Shown here one piece after another: positions 32,853 to 40,810 of a stretch of DNA of 64,000 nucleotides; positions within the stretch are counted from its first letter, which is position 1; every line of letters starts with the position of its first letter. The DNA lies in contig NZ_JABRPK010000001.1 in assembly GCF_013248995.1 (NCBI RefSeq), positions 186,001 through 250,000 of the forward strand, written 5' to 3'. The notes below the pieces were generated by a model. The model searched no databases, was not told where the DNA came from, and saw nothing but the letters and a program-made list of their open reading frames with translations. The position numbers and the translations under genes were made by a program. The DNA is from Frigoribacterium sp. VKM Ac-2836 (GTDB lineage Bacteria > Actinomycetota > Actinomycetes > Actinomycetales > Microbacteriaceae).

Positions 32853-34133
32853 ATGAGCTCGACCGACAGCCGCCGCGCCGACGCCTCGCGTCCCCGCGAC
32901 GGCAGCCCTCCGCCGCTCACGCATGTCCGCCCCCGGGGCACCTTGCTCGGCCCGGCGTTCGTCGCCGCGATCGCGTACGTCGACCCGGGCAACGTCGCCG
33001 CGAACCTCACCGCGGGCGCCTCGTACCAGTACACGCTGCTCTGGGTGCTCGTGCTGGCCAACGCCATCGCCGTGCTGGTGCAGTACCTGTCGGCGAAGCT
33101 CGGCATCGTCACGGGGCGGTCGCTGCCCGAGGTCATGGGCACGCGCCTCCGTCGTCGGCCCGTCCGGCTGGCGTACTGGGGGCAGGCCGAGCTGGTGGCC
33201 GCGGCGACCGACGTCGCCGAGATCATCGGCGGTGCCCTCGCCCTGCAGTTGCTGTTCGGCGTACCGCTCGTCCTGGGTGGGCTGATCACCGGGCTCGTCT
33301 CGCTCGGGCTGCTGATGCTGACCCGGTACCGCGGCGGTCGGGTCTTCCAGACCGTGGTGATCGCCCTGCTCGCCGTCCTCACCCTCGGCTTCTGCGCGGG
33401 CCTGCTCTTCGCACCGCCCTCGGCCGGCGGCATGCTCGCCGGTCTCGTGCCCCGCTTCGAGGACAGCACGGCCGTACTGCTCGCCGCCTCGATGCTCGGT
33501 GCGACGGTCATGCCGCACGCGGTCTATCTGCACTCCGCGCTCACCCGCGACCACCACGGCGCCGTCGCCGAGGGGGCGGACCGAGCGCGCGTGCTCACGG
33601 CGACCAGATGGGACGTCGTCCTGGCGTTGCTCGTCGCCGGCGGCGTGAACATCGCCATGCTGGTGCTCGCGGCCTCGACCCTCACCGGCCAGGACGGCAC
33701 CGACACGATCCCCGGGGCCCAGCAGGCCATCGCCGCGGCGCTCGGGCCGGTGATCGGCGTTCTGTTCGCCGTCGGCCTGCTCGCGTCGGGACTCGCGTCG
33801 ACGTCGATCGGGGCGATGGCGGGGGCCGAGATCATGAAGGGACTGCTCCACGTGCAGGTGCCGCTCATGGTGCGGCGGGTGGTGACGCTGATCCCGGCCC
33901 TCGTGTTGCTCGCGACGGGCATCAGCCCGACCTGGTTGCTCGTCCTCAGCCAGGTGGTCCTGAGCTTCGGGATCGCCTTCGCCCTCGTCCCGCTCGTCGT
34001 CGCGACGAGTGACCGGGCGCTGATGGGCACGGGCGTCAACGCGGTCGCGACGCGAGTCGCCGGCTGGGCGGCCGTGGTGGTCGTCGTCGCACTCAACCTC
34101 GTGTTGATCGGGTTGACCGTCTCCGGGCTCTGA
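32853..34133 (+). CDS. mntH: Nramp-family Mn2+/Fe2+ transporter MntH
   Basis: A 426-residue protein with 11 predicted helices. The metal-site signature AAIAYVDPGNVAANLTAG contains the D44-P-G-N47 motif of helix 1. The helix 6 counterpart AASMLGATVMPHAVYLHSAL contains the metal-binding Met and the proton-relay His. GQAELVAAATDVAEIIGGALALQLLFG is helix 3. It imports divalent manganese or iron with protons across the cytoplasmic membrane. It starts at the ATG 6 bases after TAGGGT; an inverted repeat over the promoter suggests metal-dependent repression. Confidence 0.93.
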   Translation: MSSTDSRRADASRPRDGSPPPLTHVRPRGTLLGPAFVAAIAYVDPGNVAANLTAGASYQYTLLWVLVLANAIAVLVQYLSAKLGIVTGRSLPEVMGTRLRRRPVRLAYWGQAELVAAATDVAEIIGGALALQLLFGVPLVLGGLITGLVSLGLLMLTRYRGGRVFQTVVIALLAVLTLGFCAGLLFAPPSAGGMLAGLVPRFEDSTAVLLAASMLGATVMPHAVYLHSALTRDHHGAVAEGADRARVLTATRWDVVLALLVAGGVNIAMLVLAASTLTGQDGTDTIPGAQQAIAAALGPVIGVLFAVGLLASGLASTSIGAMAGAEIMKGLLHVQVPLMVRRVVTLIPALVLLATGISPTWLLVLSQVVLSFGIAFALVPLVVATSDRALMGTGVNAVATRVAGWAAVVVVVALNLVLIGLTVSGL

Positions 34134-34170
34134 GGGCGCGTGGTCGGCCCGACCCGCGTCTGCTGATCGA

Positions 34171-35280
34171 TCAGCGGGGCGTGACGTCCGTGGTGGGTTC
34201 GATGTGCGGGCCGTCATCGGGGTCCTCGCCGGCTGCGGCCTTCTCGGCCTGACGGCGGTCGAACGCCGCCTGCATCGACTCGGCGTGATCGGTCTTGGCC
34301 CTCGCGAGGGCCTCGTCGTCACCGCGCATGGCCGCCACGGTCGACCGAAGGCGGGCTCCGACGGCCTCGGCGACGTTCGCCGGGCTGGGGCTGAAGTCGT
34401 CGCTCTCGTCGCCGTCGCCCGCGTCGACGTAGTGGTGCAGCTCGTCGCCCTCGTCGTGGCGGATCGGCTGCTGGGCGTGCTCGACGCAGAGCTTGGCGAC
34501 CTCTTCGGCGTGGGCGTGCATGACCGAGTGGGCGGCGCCGGGCATCTCCCACAGGCGGGACGAGGGCAGCAGCTCGCCGACGCGGCGCACCCACTCCCGC
34601 GGGGCGACGGCGTCGTGCTCGCCGCGGATGACCAGGGTGTCGGCGGTGATGTGCGGCAGGTGCTGCTCGATCGGGTACGTCATCATCTTGGGAAGGATGC
34701 GCGAGAACCAGCGCACGCCGCAGAGGACATAGGCGCTCAGGGCCAAGAACTTGACGCGACCGGGCTCGTGCCATGCCGCGCGGGCGAATCGCACGGCCTG
34801 CGCCACCACGTGGCGGTGGGCCGGGTCGATCACGGGCCCGATGAGCACGACCGTCGACAGGTCGGGCCGTCGCGCGGCGAGGTCCACGACGATCTGCGTG
34901 CCCATCGAGTGCCCGACGACGACGGGGTCGACGAGCGCGAGCTCGGCGATCGCCGCACCGACCAGGTCGGCGTACTCGCGGATGGTGAGAGCGTGCCCCG
35001 GGTGCGGCACTCCGGCGAAACCCGGCAGGTCGAGGGCGTGGACCGGACCGAACTCGTTGAGGTTCGGCGCGAGCCGCTCGAAGTAGTCGGACGAGACGCC
35101 GATGCCCGGCACGAGCACGAACGGCCGCTCGCCGGTGTCGCCGATCGTGTTGATCCGGACGGAGAGATCGCCCCGCTCGACGCGGCGGACGGTCACGTTC
35201 GTGTCGACGCCGCCCGACCGGGAGGAGTCGCGTGCGGCCGCGCGGCGGGCGGAACCGCCATGGCGACGTCGAGGGGTCAT
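34171..35280 (-). CDS. alpha/beta-fold hydrolase with charged C-terminal extension
   Basis: A 369-residue protein. The core (about 30-275) is an alpha/beta hydrolase: VLVPGIGVSSDYFERLA, ALDLPGFAGVPHPG, nucleophile elbow VVVGHSMGTQIVVDLAAR, acid strand LVIRGEHDAVAPREW, and His in MPGAAHSVMH. The C-terminal roughly 95 residues are acidic and helical without known fold (YVDAGDGDESDDFSPSPANVAEAVG). The N-terminus is Arg/Ser-rich. It is probably a cytoplasmic esterase or lipase; the substrate is unknown. It is convergent with mntH across a GCTGATCGATCAGC palindrome at its stop. Confidence 0.82.
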   Translation of the reverse strand: MTPRRRHGGSARRAAARDSSRSGGVDTNVTVRRVERGDLSVRINTIGDTGERPFVLVPGIGVSSDYFERLAPNLNEFGPVHALDLPGFAGVPHPGHALTIREYADLVGAAIAELALVDPVVVGHSMGTQIVVDLAARRPDLSTVVLIGPVIDPAHRHVVAQAVRFARAAWHEPGRVKFLALSAYVLCGVRWFSRILPKMMTYPIEQHLPHITADTLVIRGEHDAVAPREWVRRVGELLPSSRLWEMPGAAHSVMHAHAEEVAKLCVEHAQQPIRHDEGDELHHYVDAGDGDESDDFSPSPANVAEAVGARLRSTVAAMRGDDEALARAKTDHAESMQAAFDRRQAEKAAAGEDPDDGPHIEPTTDVTPR

Positions 35281-35392
35281 CGGATCAGTGTGCCACGGTG
35301 GACTCGGGGCCAGCGCGGTGGCGTCACGCCCACGACGGGCCCCGGCGGGCCGGCGGATCGGCGGCCGGACGGGCCTGGTCCGTGCCTCGCGA

Positions 35393-35929
35393 TCAGACGG
35401 AGGCCACGACGCCGTCGAGCGCGCGCAGGTTGCGCCGCAGGATCAGTGACAGGGCGAGCCCCGAGGCCGGGCCGGCGGCCCGCATCCACCAGGCCGCAGG
35501 GCGCCAGACGACGTGGATGTCGAGCGTGACGCGATCGTCGTCGTGACGGTGCACCCGGTAGCTCTCCCACCCGCGCTGGGGGTGGCCGACCAGGGCGGCG
35601 TGGCCGAAGCCGATCTCGGTGTCGGTGCGGACGACGGTGAACACCCGGCACGCGACGGCCGGGTGCAGGGGGCCGAGGGTGACGCCCCAGACGCTCGTCG
35701 CGCCGACGGTCACCCGCTCGGGCACGTCGAGCGGCACGAAGCCCGAGCCGTGATGAACGTGCCAGCGCAGCACAGCGTCACCCGCGGCGTCGAAGGCGTC
35801 CCGGCCGTGGCCGATCACCCGGCTGCGGGCCGTGACGTGGAACCCGGAGGGTGGTGGGCCGTCGAGGGTCGGCTCACCGTCGAAGCCGTACCCGTCGCCG
35901 AAGCGGGCGCGGGGCGGATGTGACGTCAT
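35393..35929 (-). CDS. DUF1990-family protein
   Basis: A 178-residue protein. The conserved DUF1990 features are visible: FHVTARSRVIGHGRDAFDAAGDAVLRWHVHHGSGF, IGFGHAALVGHPQRGWESYRVHRHDDDRVTLDIHVVWRPAAWWMRAAGP. The family is beta-rich, cytoplasmic and of unknown function, sometimes compared with lipid- or stress-related SRPBCC-like proteins. It is divergent from the adjacent hydrolase gene. Confidence 0.85.
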   Translation of the reverse strand: MTSHPPRARFGDGYGFDGEPTLDGPPPSGFHVTARSRVIGHGRDAFDAAGDAVLRWHVHHGSGFVPLDVPERVTVGATSVWGVTLGPLHPAVACRVFTVVRTDTEIGFGHAALVGHPQRGWESYRVHRHDDDRVTLDIHVVWRPAAWWMRAAGPASGLALSLILRRNLRALDGVVASV

Positions 35930-35965
35930 GGGTCGACCCTGTCACGTCGTGGCACCCCGGCAGAG

Positions 35966-35971
35966 CATGAT
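35966..35971 (+). promoter_or_regulatory. -10-like box (CATGAT), leaderless
   Basis: CATGAT lies 6 bases before the GTG at 35978, with no Shine-Dalgarno sequence, as at the TANNNT leaderless genes. Confidence 0.35.
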
Positions 35972-35977
35972 CGGACG

Positions 35978-36607
35978 GTGACCGACCCGACGGCCTCGAA
36001 GCCGACTCCTCTCCCGACCCCGCCCACGGCGTACCTGATCCTGCACGGGTGGCAGAACCACCGTCCCGAGGGCCACTGGCAGCGCTGGCTCACGGACGAG
36101 CTCGGGGCCCGCGGGCACGTGGTGCACTACCCGCAGCTGCCCGAGGCCGACGAGCCCACCCCCGCCGCCTGGGAGGCCGCGGTGCGACACGAGCTCGACG
36201 CCCTCCCCGGGGACCTGCCGCTGACGGTCCTGTGCCACAGCCTCGCGTGCGTGCTCTGGCTGAGGTTGCAAGCCGGCGACGCGCCTCCGCGGGCCGACCG
36301 GGTCGCGCTCGTCGCGCCTCCGTCGCCCGAGCTGCTCGCCGGGCAGCCGATCCACGCGTTCGTGGCCGGCGACCTGTTCGACGGGCGTCGGCTGTCGCCC
36401 GGCGGGTCCGCCGAGGCGGTCGTCGTCGCCGGGGACGACGACGAGTGGCTGCCGCTCGGCCCGGTCGACACCTGGGAGGCGCGGGTCGACGCCCCGGTCG
36501 TCGTCCTGCCCCGAGGCGGTCACCTCACCCCCGACTCGGGCTACGGCGAGTGGCCGGCCGTGCTGGCCTGGGCGCTCGGGGTGCCCGCGGCGGAGGCGTT
36601 CGGCTGA
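35978..36607 (+). CDS. RBBP9/YdeN-family serine hydrolase
   Basis: A 209-residue small alpha/beta hydrolase: AYLILHGWQNHRPEGHWQRWL opens the fold, LTVLCHSLACVLWLRL holds the nucleophile in C-H-S-L-A, VVVAGDDDEWLPL the acid, and LPRGGHLTPDSGYGEWP the His. This layout is characteristic of the RBBP9/YdeN family, whose physiological substrates are mostly unknown. An exact copy of the GGAGGCGCGGGTC motif lies within the coding sequence at 36475, encoding WEARV. Confidence 0.88.
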   Translation: MTDPTASKPTPLPTPPTAYLILHGWQNHRPEGHWQRWLTDELGARGHVVHYPQLPEADEPTPAAWEAAVRHELDALPGDLPLTVLCHSLACVLWLRLQAGDAPPRADRVALVAPPSPELLAGQPIHAFVAGDLFDGRRLSPGGSAEAVVVAGDDDEWLPLGPVDTWEARVDAPVVVLPRGGHLTPDSGYGEWPAVLAWALGVPAAEAFG

Positions 36608-36627
36608 TCCCGGCCCCCGGCCCCCGG

Positions 36628-36650
36628 CCCCCGGTCCACCGGCCCGGGGG
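36628..36650. terminator. short GC hairpin in a CCCCCGG tandem tract
   Basis: CCCCCGG and CCGGGGG pair between two convergent genes. The left arm is the last of several tandem CCCCCGG units (36611-36634). Confidence 0.5.
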
Positions 36651-36668
36651 CGAGCCGGCGCGTGGCGC

Positions 36669-37967
36669 CTACGCGTCCGGTGCGAGGAAGGCGGCGGCGG
36701 CGCGAGACAGGAACGCCGGGTCGTCGGCGCCGCAGAGTTCGCGAGCCGAGTGCATGCCGAGCAGCGGGATGCCGACGTCGATCGTGCGGATGCCCAGGCG
36801 CGTCGCCGTGATCGGCCCGATGGTCGAGCCGCAGGGCACCGAGTTGTTCGAGACGAACTCCTGGAACGGCACGCCGGCCTGCTCGCAGGCCCGCGACCAC
36901 TCGGCCGCTCCGAGCCCGTCGGTGGCGTAGCGCTGGTTGGCGTTGATCTTGAGCAGCGGCCCGCGGTTCACGACCGGCTGGTTGACCGGGTCGTGCCGCT
37001 CGGGGTAGTTCGGGTGCACGGCGTGTCCGGCGTCCGCGCTGAGGCACCACGAACCGGCCAGGGCCCGGCGGTGCTCGGTGCTCGTGGCGCCGAGACCGGC
37101 CGAGACCCGCGCGAGCACGTCCTCGAGCAGCGGACCCGCGGCACCCGACGGCGTGGCCGAGCCGACCTCTTCGTGGTCGAACGCCGCGAACACGGCGACG
37201 TGGTCGAGCTCGACGCCCGAGGTCGCGGTCTCGATCAGCGCGACGAGACCCGCGTGGGTCGACGAGAGGTTGTCCATGCGTCCGGCGGCGAAGAGTTCGC
37301 CGCGCAGTCCGAGGACCGCAGGAGGCGCGGTGTCGGCCACCATCACGTCGTAACCGGTCACGTCGGCTCCGGTCAGCCCCGCCAACCCGGCGAGGTGGCC
37401 GAGGACGTCGGCCTCGTCGAGCGGCCCCGCCCCGATCACGGGGTTCAGGTGGCGCTGGGGGTCGAGCTTGAGGCCGTCGGCGTTCACGCCACGGTCGAGG
37501 TGGACGGCGAGCTGCGGGAAGCGCAGCAGCGGCCCGGTGCGCACGAGGTGCGTCTCGCCGCTGCGGGTGACCAGTCGACCGGCGAACTCGAGGTCGCGGT
37601 CGAGCCACGAGTTGAACAACGGGCCGCCGTAGACCTCGACGCCGGCCTGCAGCCAGCCGCGGGTGCCGGTCGTCGGCTTGGGCTTCAGCTTGAAGCCGGG
37701 GGAGTCGGTGTGCGCTCCGACGACCCGGAACGGCGTCGTGGCCGTCGCCGTGGCCGGTTCGATCCACGCGATGACCGCCCCGTCGCGCACGACGTAGCGG
37801 CGGCCCGGGCCCGCGGGCCACTCGGCGGTCTCGTCGAGGGCCGTGAACCCGGCGTCGTCGAGCCGACGGGCGGCCTCGGCCGCGGCGTGGAAGGACGAGG
37901 GCGAGGCCTCGATGAAGCGGGCGAAGTCGTCGAGGTGGGGGCGCGTGTCAGTCATCCCCACCAGCAT
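36669..37967 (-). CDS. M18-family aminopeptidase (aspartyl aminopeptidase-like)
   Basis: A 432-residue zinc peptidase. Metal and catalytic motifs run in order: VVGAHTDSPGFKLKP (His, Asp), AAGRMDNLSSTHAG, FAAFDHEEVGSATPSGA (Glu-Glu), CLSADAGHAVHPNY (Asp), and the last ligand in IPLLGMHSARELCG. It is cytoplasmic and in relatives forms large tetrahedral assemblies that remove acidic N-terminal residues. The start is ATG 37967 or 37955 (MTDTRPHL). One motif copy lies in the gene (37321). A 23-bp hairpin lies upstream. Confidence 0.9.
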   Translation of the reverse strand: MLVGMTDTRPHLDDFARFIEASPSSFHAAAEAARRLDDAGFTALDETAEWPAGPGRRYVVRDGAVIAWIEPATATATTPFRVVGAHTDSPGFKLKPKPTTGTRGWLQAGVEVYGGPLFNSWLDRDLEFAGRLVTRSGETHLVRTGPLLRFPQLAVHLDRGVNADGLKLDPQRHLNPVIGAGPLDEADVLGHLAGLAGLTGADVTGYDVMVADTAPPAVLGLRGELFAAGRMDNLSSTHAGLVALIETATSGVELDHVAVFAAFDHEEVGSATPSGAAGPLLEDVLARVSAGLGATSTEHRRALAGSWCLSADAGHAVHPNYPERHDPVNQPVVNRGPLLKINANQRYATDGLGAAEWSRACEQAGVPFQEFVSNNSVPCGSTIGPITATRLGIRTIDVGIPLLGMHSARELCGADDPAFLSRAAAAFLAPDA

Positions 37968-37998
37968 GCACCACCCGAGGGCGGGCCCGACTTCCGCC

Positions 37999-38054
37999 GA
38001 GATGTCACGACGTGCCGCTCAGCTTCGAACGTGAGCGGCACGTCGTGACATCTC
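37999..38054. repeat. perfect 23-bp inverted repeat, intergenic hairpin
   Basis: Two 23-base arms (37999-38021 and 38032-38054) are exactly complementary around a 10-base centre (GCTTCGAACG). The left arm starts GAGATGTCACGACG and ends CCGCTCA. It lies 16 bases past the stop of the acidic-protein gene and 32 bases before the M18 start; both genes are on the minus strand. It can be the terminator of the former, but the length and perfection exceed what termination needs. Confidence 0.7.
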
Positions 38055-38069
38055 GACGCGCACAGCAGC

Positions 38070-38444
38070 TCAGCGGCCGCCGCTGCCGCCCCGGTTCGCG
38101 CCGATGTCGCCACGGTGGGCGTTCGCCTCGGGGTCGGCCGAGTGCCTGTCTTCGTCGTCGAGGGTCAGGGCGGCGTCCTGCTCGCCCGAGACGCCCCCGG
38201 GGCTCACGGCGACGTACCCGTCCTCGCCCGAGTGGCTGCCGCCGAGCGGTTGCGTGACGTCGCCGTCGGGCGTCGCCTCGCCCGACCCCGCGGGCTCGCC
38301 CTGCGTGTCGGTCGGGCCCGACCCGTGGGTCGCCCGGTGCGTCTCGATCGCGGCGGCCTCGACGGCCGCCTGGTCGAGCGCGTCGCCGTGCCCGAGCTCG
38401 TCCTCGGGGTCGTGCGCGTCGGGGTTCGTGCGGGCGTCGCTCAT
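38070..38444 (-). CDS. small acidic disordered protein, unknown function
   Basis: A 124-residue protein rich in Asp, Glu, Gly, Ala and Thr, without hydrophobic segments or cysteines, and predicted disordered throughout. Similar short acidic orphan proteins are common in Microbacteriaceae, but I recognise no family. The ATG at 38444 has GAGAGGAC upstream. The gene stands alone between the repair operon and the M18 gene, followed by the 23-bp hairpin. Confidence 0.6.
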   Translation of the reverse strand: MSDARTNPDAHDPEDELGHGDALDQAAVEAAAIETHRATHGSGPTDTQGEPAGSGEATPDGDVTQPLGGSHSGEDGYVAVSPGGVSGEQDAALTLDDEDRHSADPEANAHRGDIGANRGGSGGR

Positions 38445-38529
38445 CGGGGGTCCTCTCGTGGTGGACCTCCGACGCTAGGCGCACCGCGCCTCCTCGTCCG
38501 GTCGGCGTCGGCGGGACGCCCCGGGCGCG

Positions 38530-39477
38530 TCAGGGCGCCGTCGGCAGCACCGCGGCCCAGAGGTGGAACAGGGCGTAGGCGCGCCAGGGCGACCACGCCG
38601 CTCCGGCGGCCGCGGCCTGCTTCGTCGTCAGGCCGCCCAGCACGCGCCGCAGCACGAGGTCGCCCGCGGGCCAGGCGTCGCGGTCGCCGAGGGCACGCAC
38701 CGCGAGGTACTCGACCGTCCACGGGCCGATGCCGGGCACGGCGAGCAGGCGTCGACGCGCGTCGGCGTGGTCGACCTCGGGCGCGATCACGAGCCCGTCG
38801 GCGACGACCTCGGCCAGGGCGTGGATCGTCCGCGCCCGACTGTTCGTCACCCCCACCGCGGCCCGCAGCTCGTCGACGTCGGCGGCCGCCAGGCGCTCGG
38901 CACGGGGGAACCGCGTGAGGCCCGTCCCCGCGACCGGATCGCCGTAGGCCGCCACGAGTCGCCCGGTGAACGTGCGCGCCGCGGCGAGCGAGACCTGCTG
39001 CCCGAGCACGGTCATCACGGCCGTCTCGAACCCGTCGGGGTTGCCCGTCACGCGGATGCCCGGACGCGCCGCGACGAGGGGCCCGAGCACCGGGTCGTCG
39101 GCGAAGCCCCGCTCGACGTCGTCGAGGTCGGTGTCGAGGTCGAGCCACGTCCGCACGACGCGTCGGGCCTCGTCGACCGTCGCCTCCGTCGGCAGCACGC
39201 CGTCGGCTCCGGTCACCGTCACGTCGACGCCGGGCGACGCGAACGATAGGTCGAGACGGTAGGAGGCGCGCGCAACCCCCGTGCCCAGCTCGACCAGCCG
39301 CGCGTGCGTGGCCGCGGCGACGTCGGTGGCTTCGGCTCCCGGCACGCTGTGCGCGGCCAGCAACCCCACGGCGTGGAGGTGGTCCCAGGTGCCGGCAGGC
39401 TCGACGACGAAGCGCGCGGCCGCCCCGTCGGATGCCGCCCCCTCGGGTGCTGCCGCGTCGGGCGGGGCCTCCGTCAC
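38530..39477 (-). CDS. alkA: AlkA-type DNA-3-methyladenine glycosylase II (HhH-GPD)
   Basis: A 315-residue base-excision glycosylase. An N-terminal AlkA-type beta domain comes first, then the HhH-GPD core: NPDGFETAVMTVLGQQVSLAAARTFTGRLV, the hairpin LLAVPGIGPWTVEYLAVRALGDRDAWPAGD with the catalytic Asp in PAGD, and SPWRAYALFHLW. It removes alkylated purines from DNA. The GTG at 39477 overlaps the stop of the upstream tag gene (GTGA), so it is the last gene of a five-gene operon. The first roughly 20 residues are a disordered Ala/Pro extension. Confidence 0.9.
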   Translation of the reverse strand: MTEAPPDAAAPEGAASDGAAARFVVEPAGTWDHLHAVGLLAAHSVPGAEATDVAAATHARLVELGTGVARASYRLDLSFASPGVDVTVTGADGVLPTEATVDEARRVVRTWLDLDTDLDDVERGFADDPVLGPLVAARPGIRVTGNPDGFETAVMTVLGQQVSLAAARTFTGRLVAAYGDPVAGTGLTRFPRAERLAAADVDELRAAVGVTNSRARTIHALAEVVADGLVIAPEVDHADARRRLLAVPGIGPWTVEYLAVRALGDRDAWPAGDLVLRRVLGGLTTKQAAAAGAAWSPWRAYALFHLWAAVLPTAP

Positions 39478-40187
39478 GACCCGGCCGCCCGGCCGTCGCC
39501 GGCCGCCACGGGCCGACCGTCGTCGCCCCACACCCCCGACGACCCGCGCCGGTGGCTGTCGACGAGGTGCGTGTCGACGATGCCCGCGGCCTCCATCAGG
39601 GCGTGCATGGTGGTCGGCCCCACGAAGGTGAACCCCTTCGCCTTGAGAGCCTTCGAGAGCGCGAGCGACTCGGGTGACGTGGTCGGCACCTCGGCCATCG
39701 TGCGTGGACGGGGTGTCTCGGCCGGCCGGAACGACCAGACGAAGTCCACGAGCCCGCCGTCGGCGCGCAGGTCGAGCGTCGCCCGCGCGTTGCGGATCGT
39801 CGCGTCGACCTTGAGCCGGTTGCGGACGATGCCCGCGTCGGCCATCAGGCGCTCCCGGTCGGCGTCGTCGAAGCGGGCGACCGCCTCGGGGTCGAAGTCG
39901 GCGAAGGCGGTGCGGAACGCGGGCCGCTTGCGCAGGATCGTCGCCCACGACAGCCCCGATTGGAACGCCTCGAGGCTCAGCCGCTCGAACAGGCCCCGCT
40001 CGTCGCGGACCGGCAGGCCCCACTCGGTGTCGTAGTAGTCGCGCAGCAGCGGATCGGTCGACGCCCAGACCGGCCGCGCCAGCCCGTCGTCACCCACCAC
40101 GACGCCCGTGCCGGCCGGGCCCGACGGCACGGCGCTCGACGGCACCGGGCCCGGCGGCACCGCGCCGGGGCGCACCGCGTCGCTCAC
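39474..40187 (-). CDS. tag: DNA-3-methyladenine glycosylase I-like (Tag), zinc site lost
   Basis: A 237-residue protein. The Tag core is clear: PLLRDYYDTEWGLPVRDERGLFERLSLEAFQSGLSWATILRKRPAFRTAF with the conserved Glu, DAGIVRNRLKVDATIRNARA, VDFVWSF and SKALKAKGFTFVGPTTMHALMEAAGIVDTH. In E. coli Tag four residues bind zinc (Cys4, His17, His175, Cys179). Here the N-terminal Cys is absent, the first His is Tyr (DYYDTEWG), and the last Cys is Ser, so only one His appears retained. It has a 25-residue Pro/Ser-rich extension instead. GTG start; it overlaps its neighbours by 4 bases on each side. It removes 3-methyladenine. Confidence 0.88.
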   Translation of the reverse strand: MSDAVRPGAVPPGPVPSSAVPSGPAGTGVVVGDDGLARPVWASTDPLLRDYYDTEWGLPVRDERGLFERLSLEAFQSGLSWATILRKRPAFRTAFADFDPEAVARFDDADRERLMADAGIVRNRLKVDATIRNARATLDLRADGGLVDFVWSFRPAETPRPRTMAEVPTTSPESLALSKALKAKGFTFVGPTTMHALMEAAGIVDTHLVDSHRRGSSGVWGDDGRPVAAGDGRAAGS

Positions 40188-40810
40188 GCGCGTGCCTCGA
40201 GGTCGATCAGTATCCGCTTGGCCGCCATGCCCCCACGGTAGTTGCCGGCGGTCCCGTCGCTCCGCACCACCCGGTGGCAGGGCACGACGACCGGCAGCGG
40301 GTTGGTCGCGCAGGCCGTGCCCACGGCCCGCACCGCCCGGGGGCTGCCCGAGGCGAGGGCGACCGAGGCGTAGCTCGCCGTCGCGCCGTAGCCGATCTCG
40401 GGCAGGTGCTCGAGCACCGTCCGCTGGAAGCCCCTCGACAGACGCCGGTCGAGCGGCAGGTCGAACGCGCGGCGCTCGCCGCGGAAGTACTCGTCGAGCT
40501 CGCGTGCCACGGCGTCGAGCCGTGACGGAGCCTCGACGATGCGGGGGCTGACGGTCGTGGCCAGACGGTCGAGCACCGTGTCGTGACCCTCGATCTCGAA
40601 GGCCACCCGCAGCACGCCCACGTCGGTCGCGCAGACGAGCAGCCGCCCGACGGGGGAGTCGAGGGTGCGGTAGGCGACGTCGACCGCCCCGGCGTCGAGG
40701 GCGGCCTCGGCGAAGCGGGCGTGCAGGGCGGCGAGACGGTCGTCGGCCGGGTCGAGACCGGTCAACAGGAGGCGCGGGTCGGTCGAGGCGTCGGCGGGGG
40801 AGGCGGTCAT
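40184..40810 (-). CDS. ogt: methylated-DNA-[protein]-cysteine S-methyltransferase (Ogt/MGMT), first copy
   Basis: A 208-residue suicide repair protein. The C-terminal domain is diagnostic: GFQRTVLEHLPEIGYGATASYASVALASGSPRAVRAVGTACATNPLPVVVPCHRVVRSDG, with the acceptor Cys in PCHRV and the Arg finger in SPRAVRAVG. The N-terminal half is a divergent Ogt domain (YRTLDSPVGRLLVCATDVGVLRVAFE) after a roughly 40-residue helical lead-in. It transfers the methyl group from O6-methylguanine or O4-methylthymine. ATG 40810 overlaps the sigma-factor stop by 4 bases, so translation is coupled. Confidence 0.92.
   Translation of the reverse strand: MTASPADASTDPRLLLTGLDPADDRLAALHARFAEAALDAGAVDVAYRTLDSPVGRLLVCATDVGVLRVAFEIEGHDTVLDRLATTVSPRIVEAPSRLDAVARELDEYFRGERRAFDLPLDRRLSRGFQRTVLEHLPEIGYGATASYASVALASGSPRAVRAVGTACATNPLPVVVPCHRVVRSDGTAGNYRGGMAAKRILIDLEARA

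Noticed and set aside
38012-38478. Plus-strand frames opposite the small acidic protein
   Set aside because: They cross the 23-bp hairpin and show antisense composition; the minus-strand frame has a ribosome site and typical Asp/Glu/Ala disorder.
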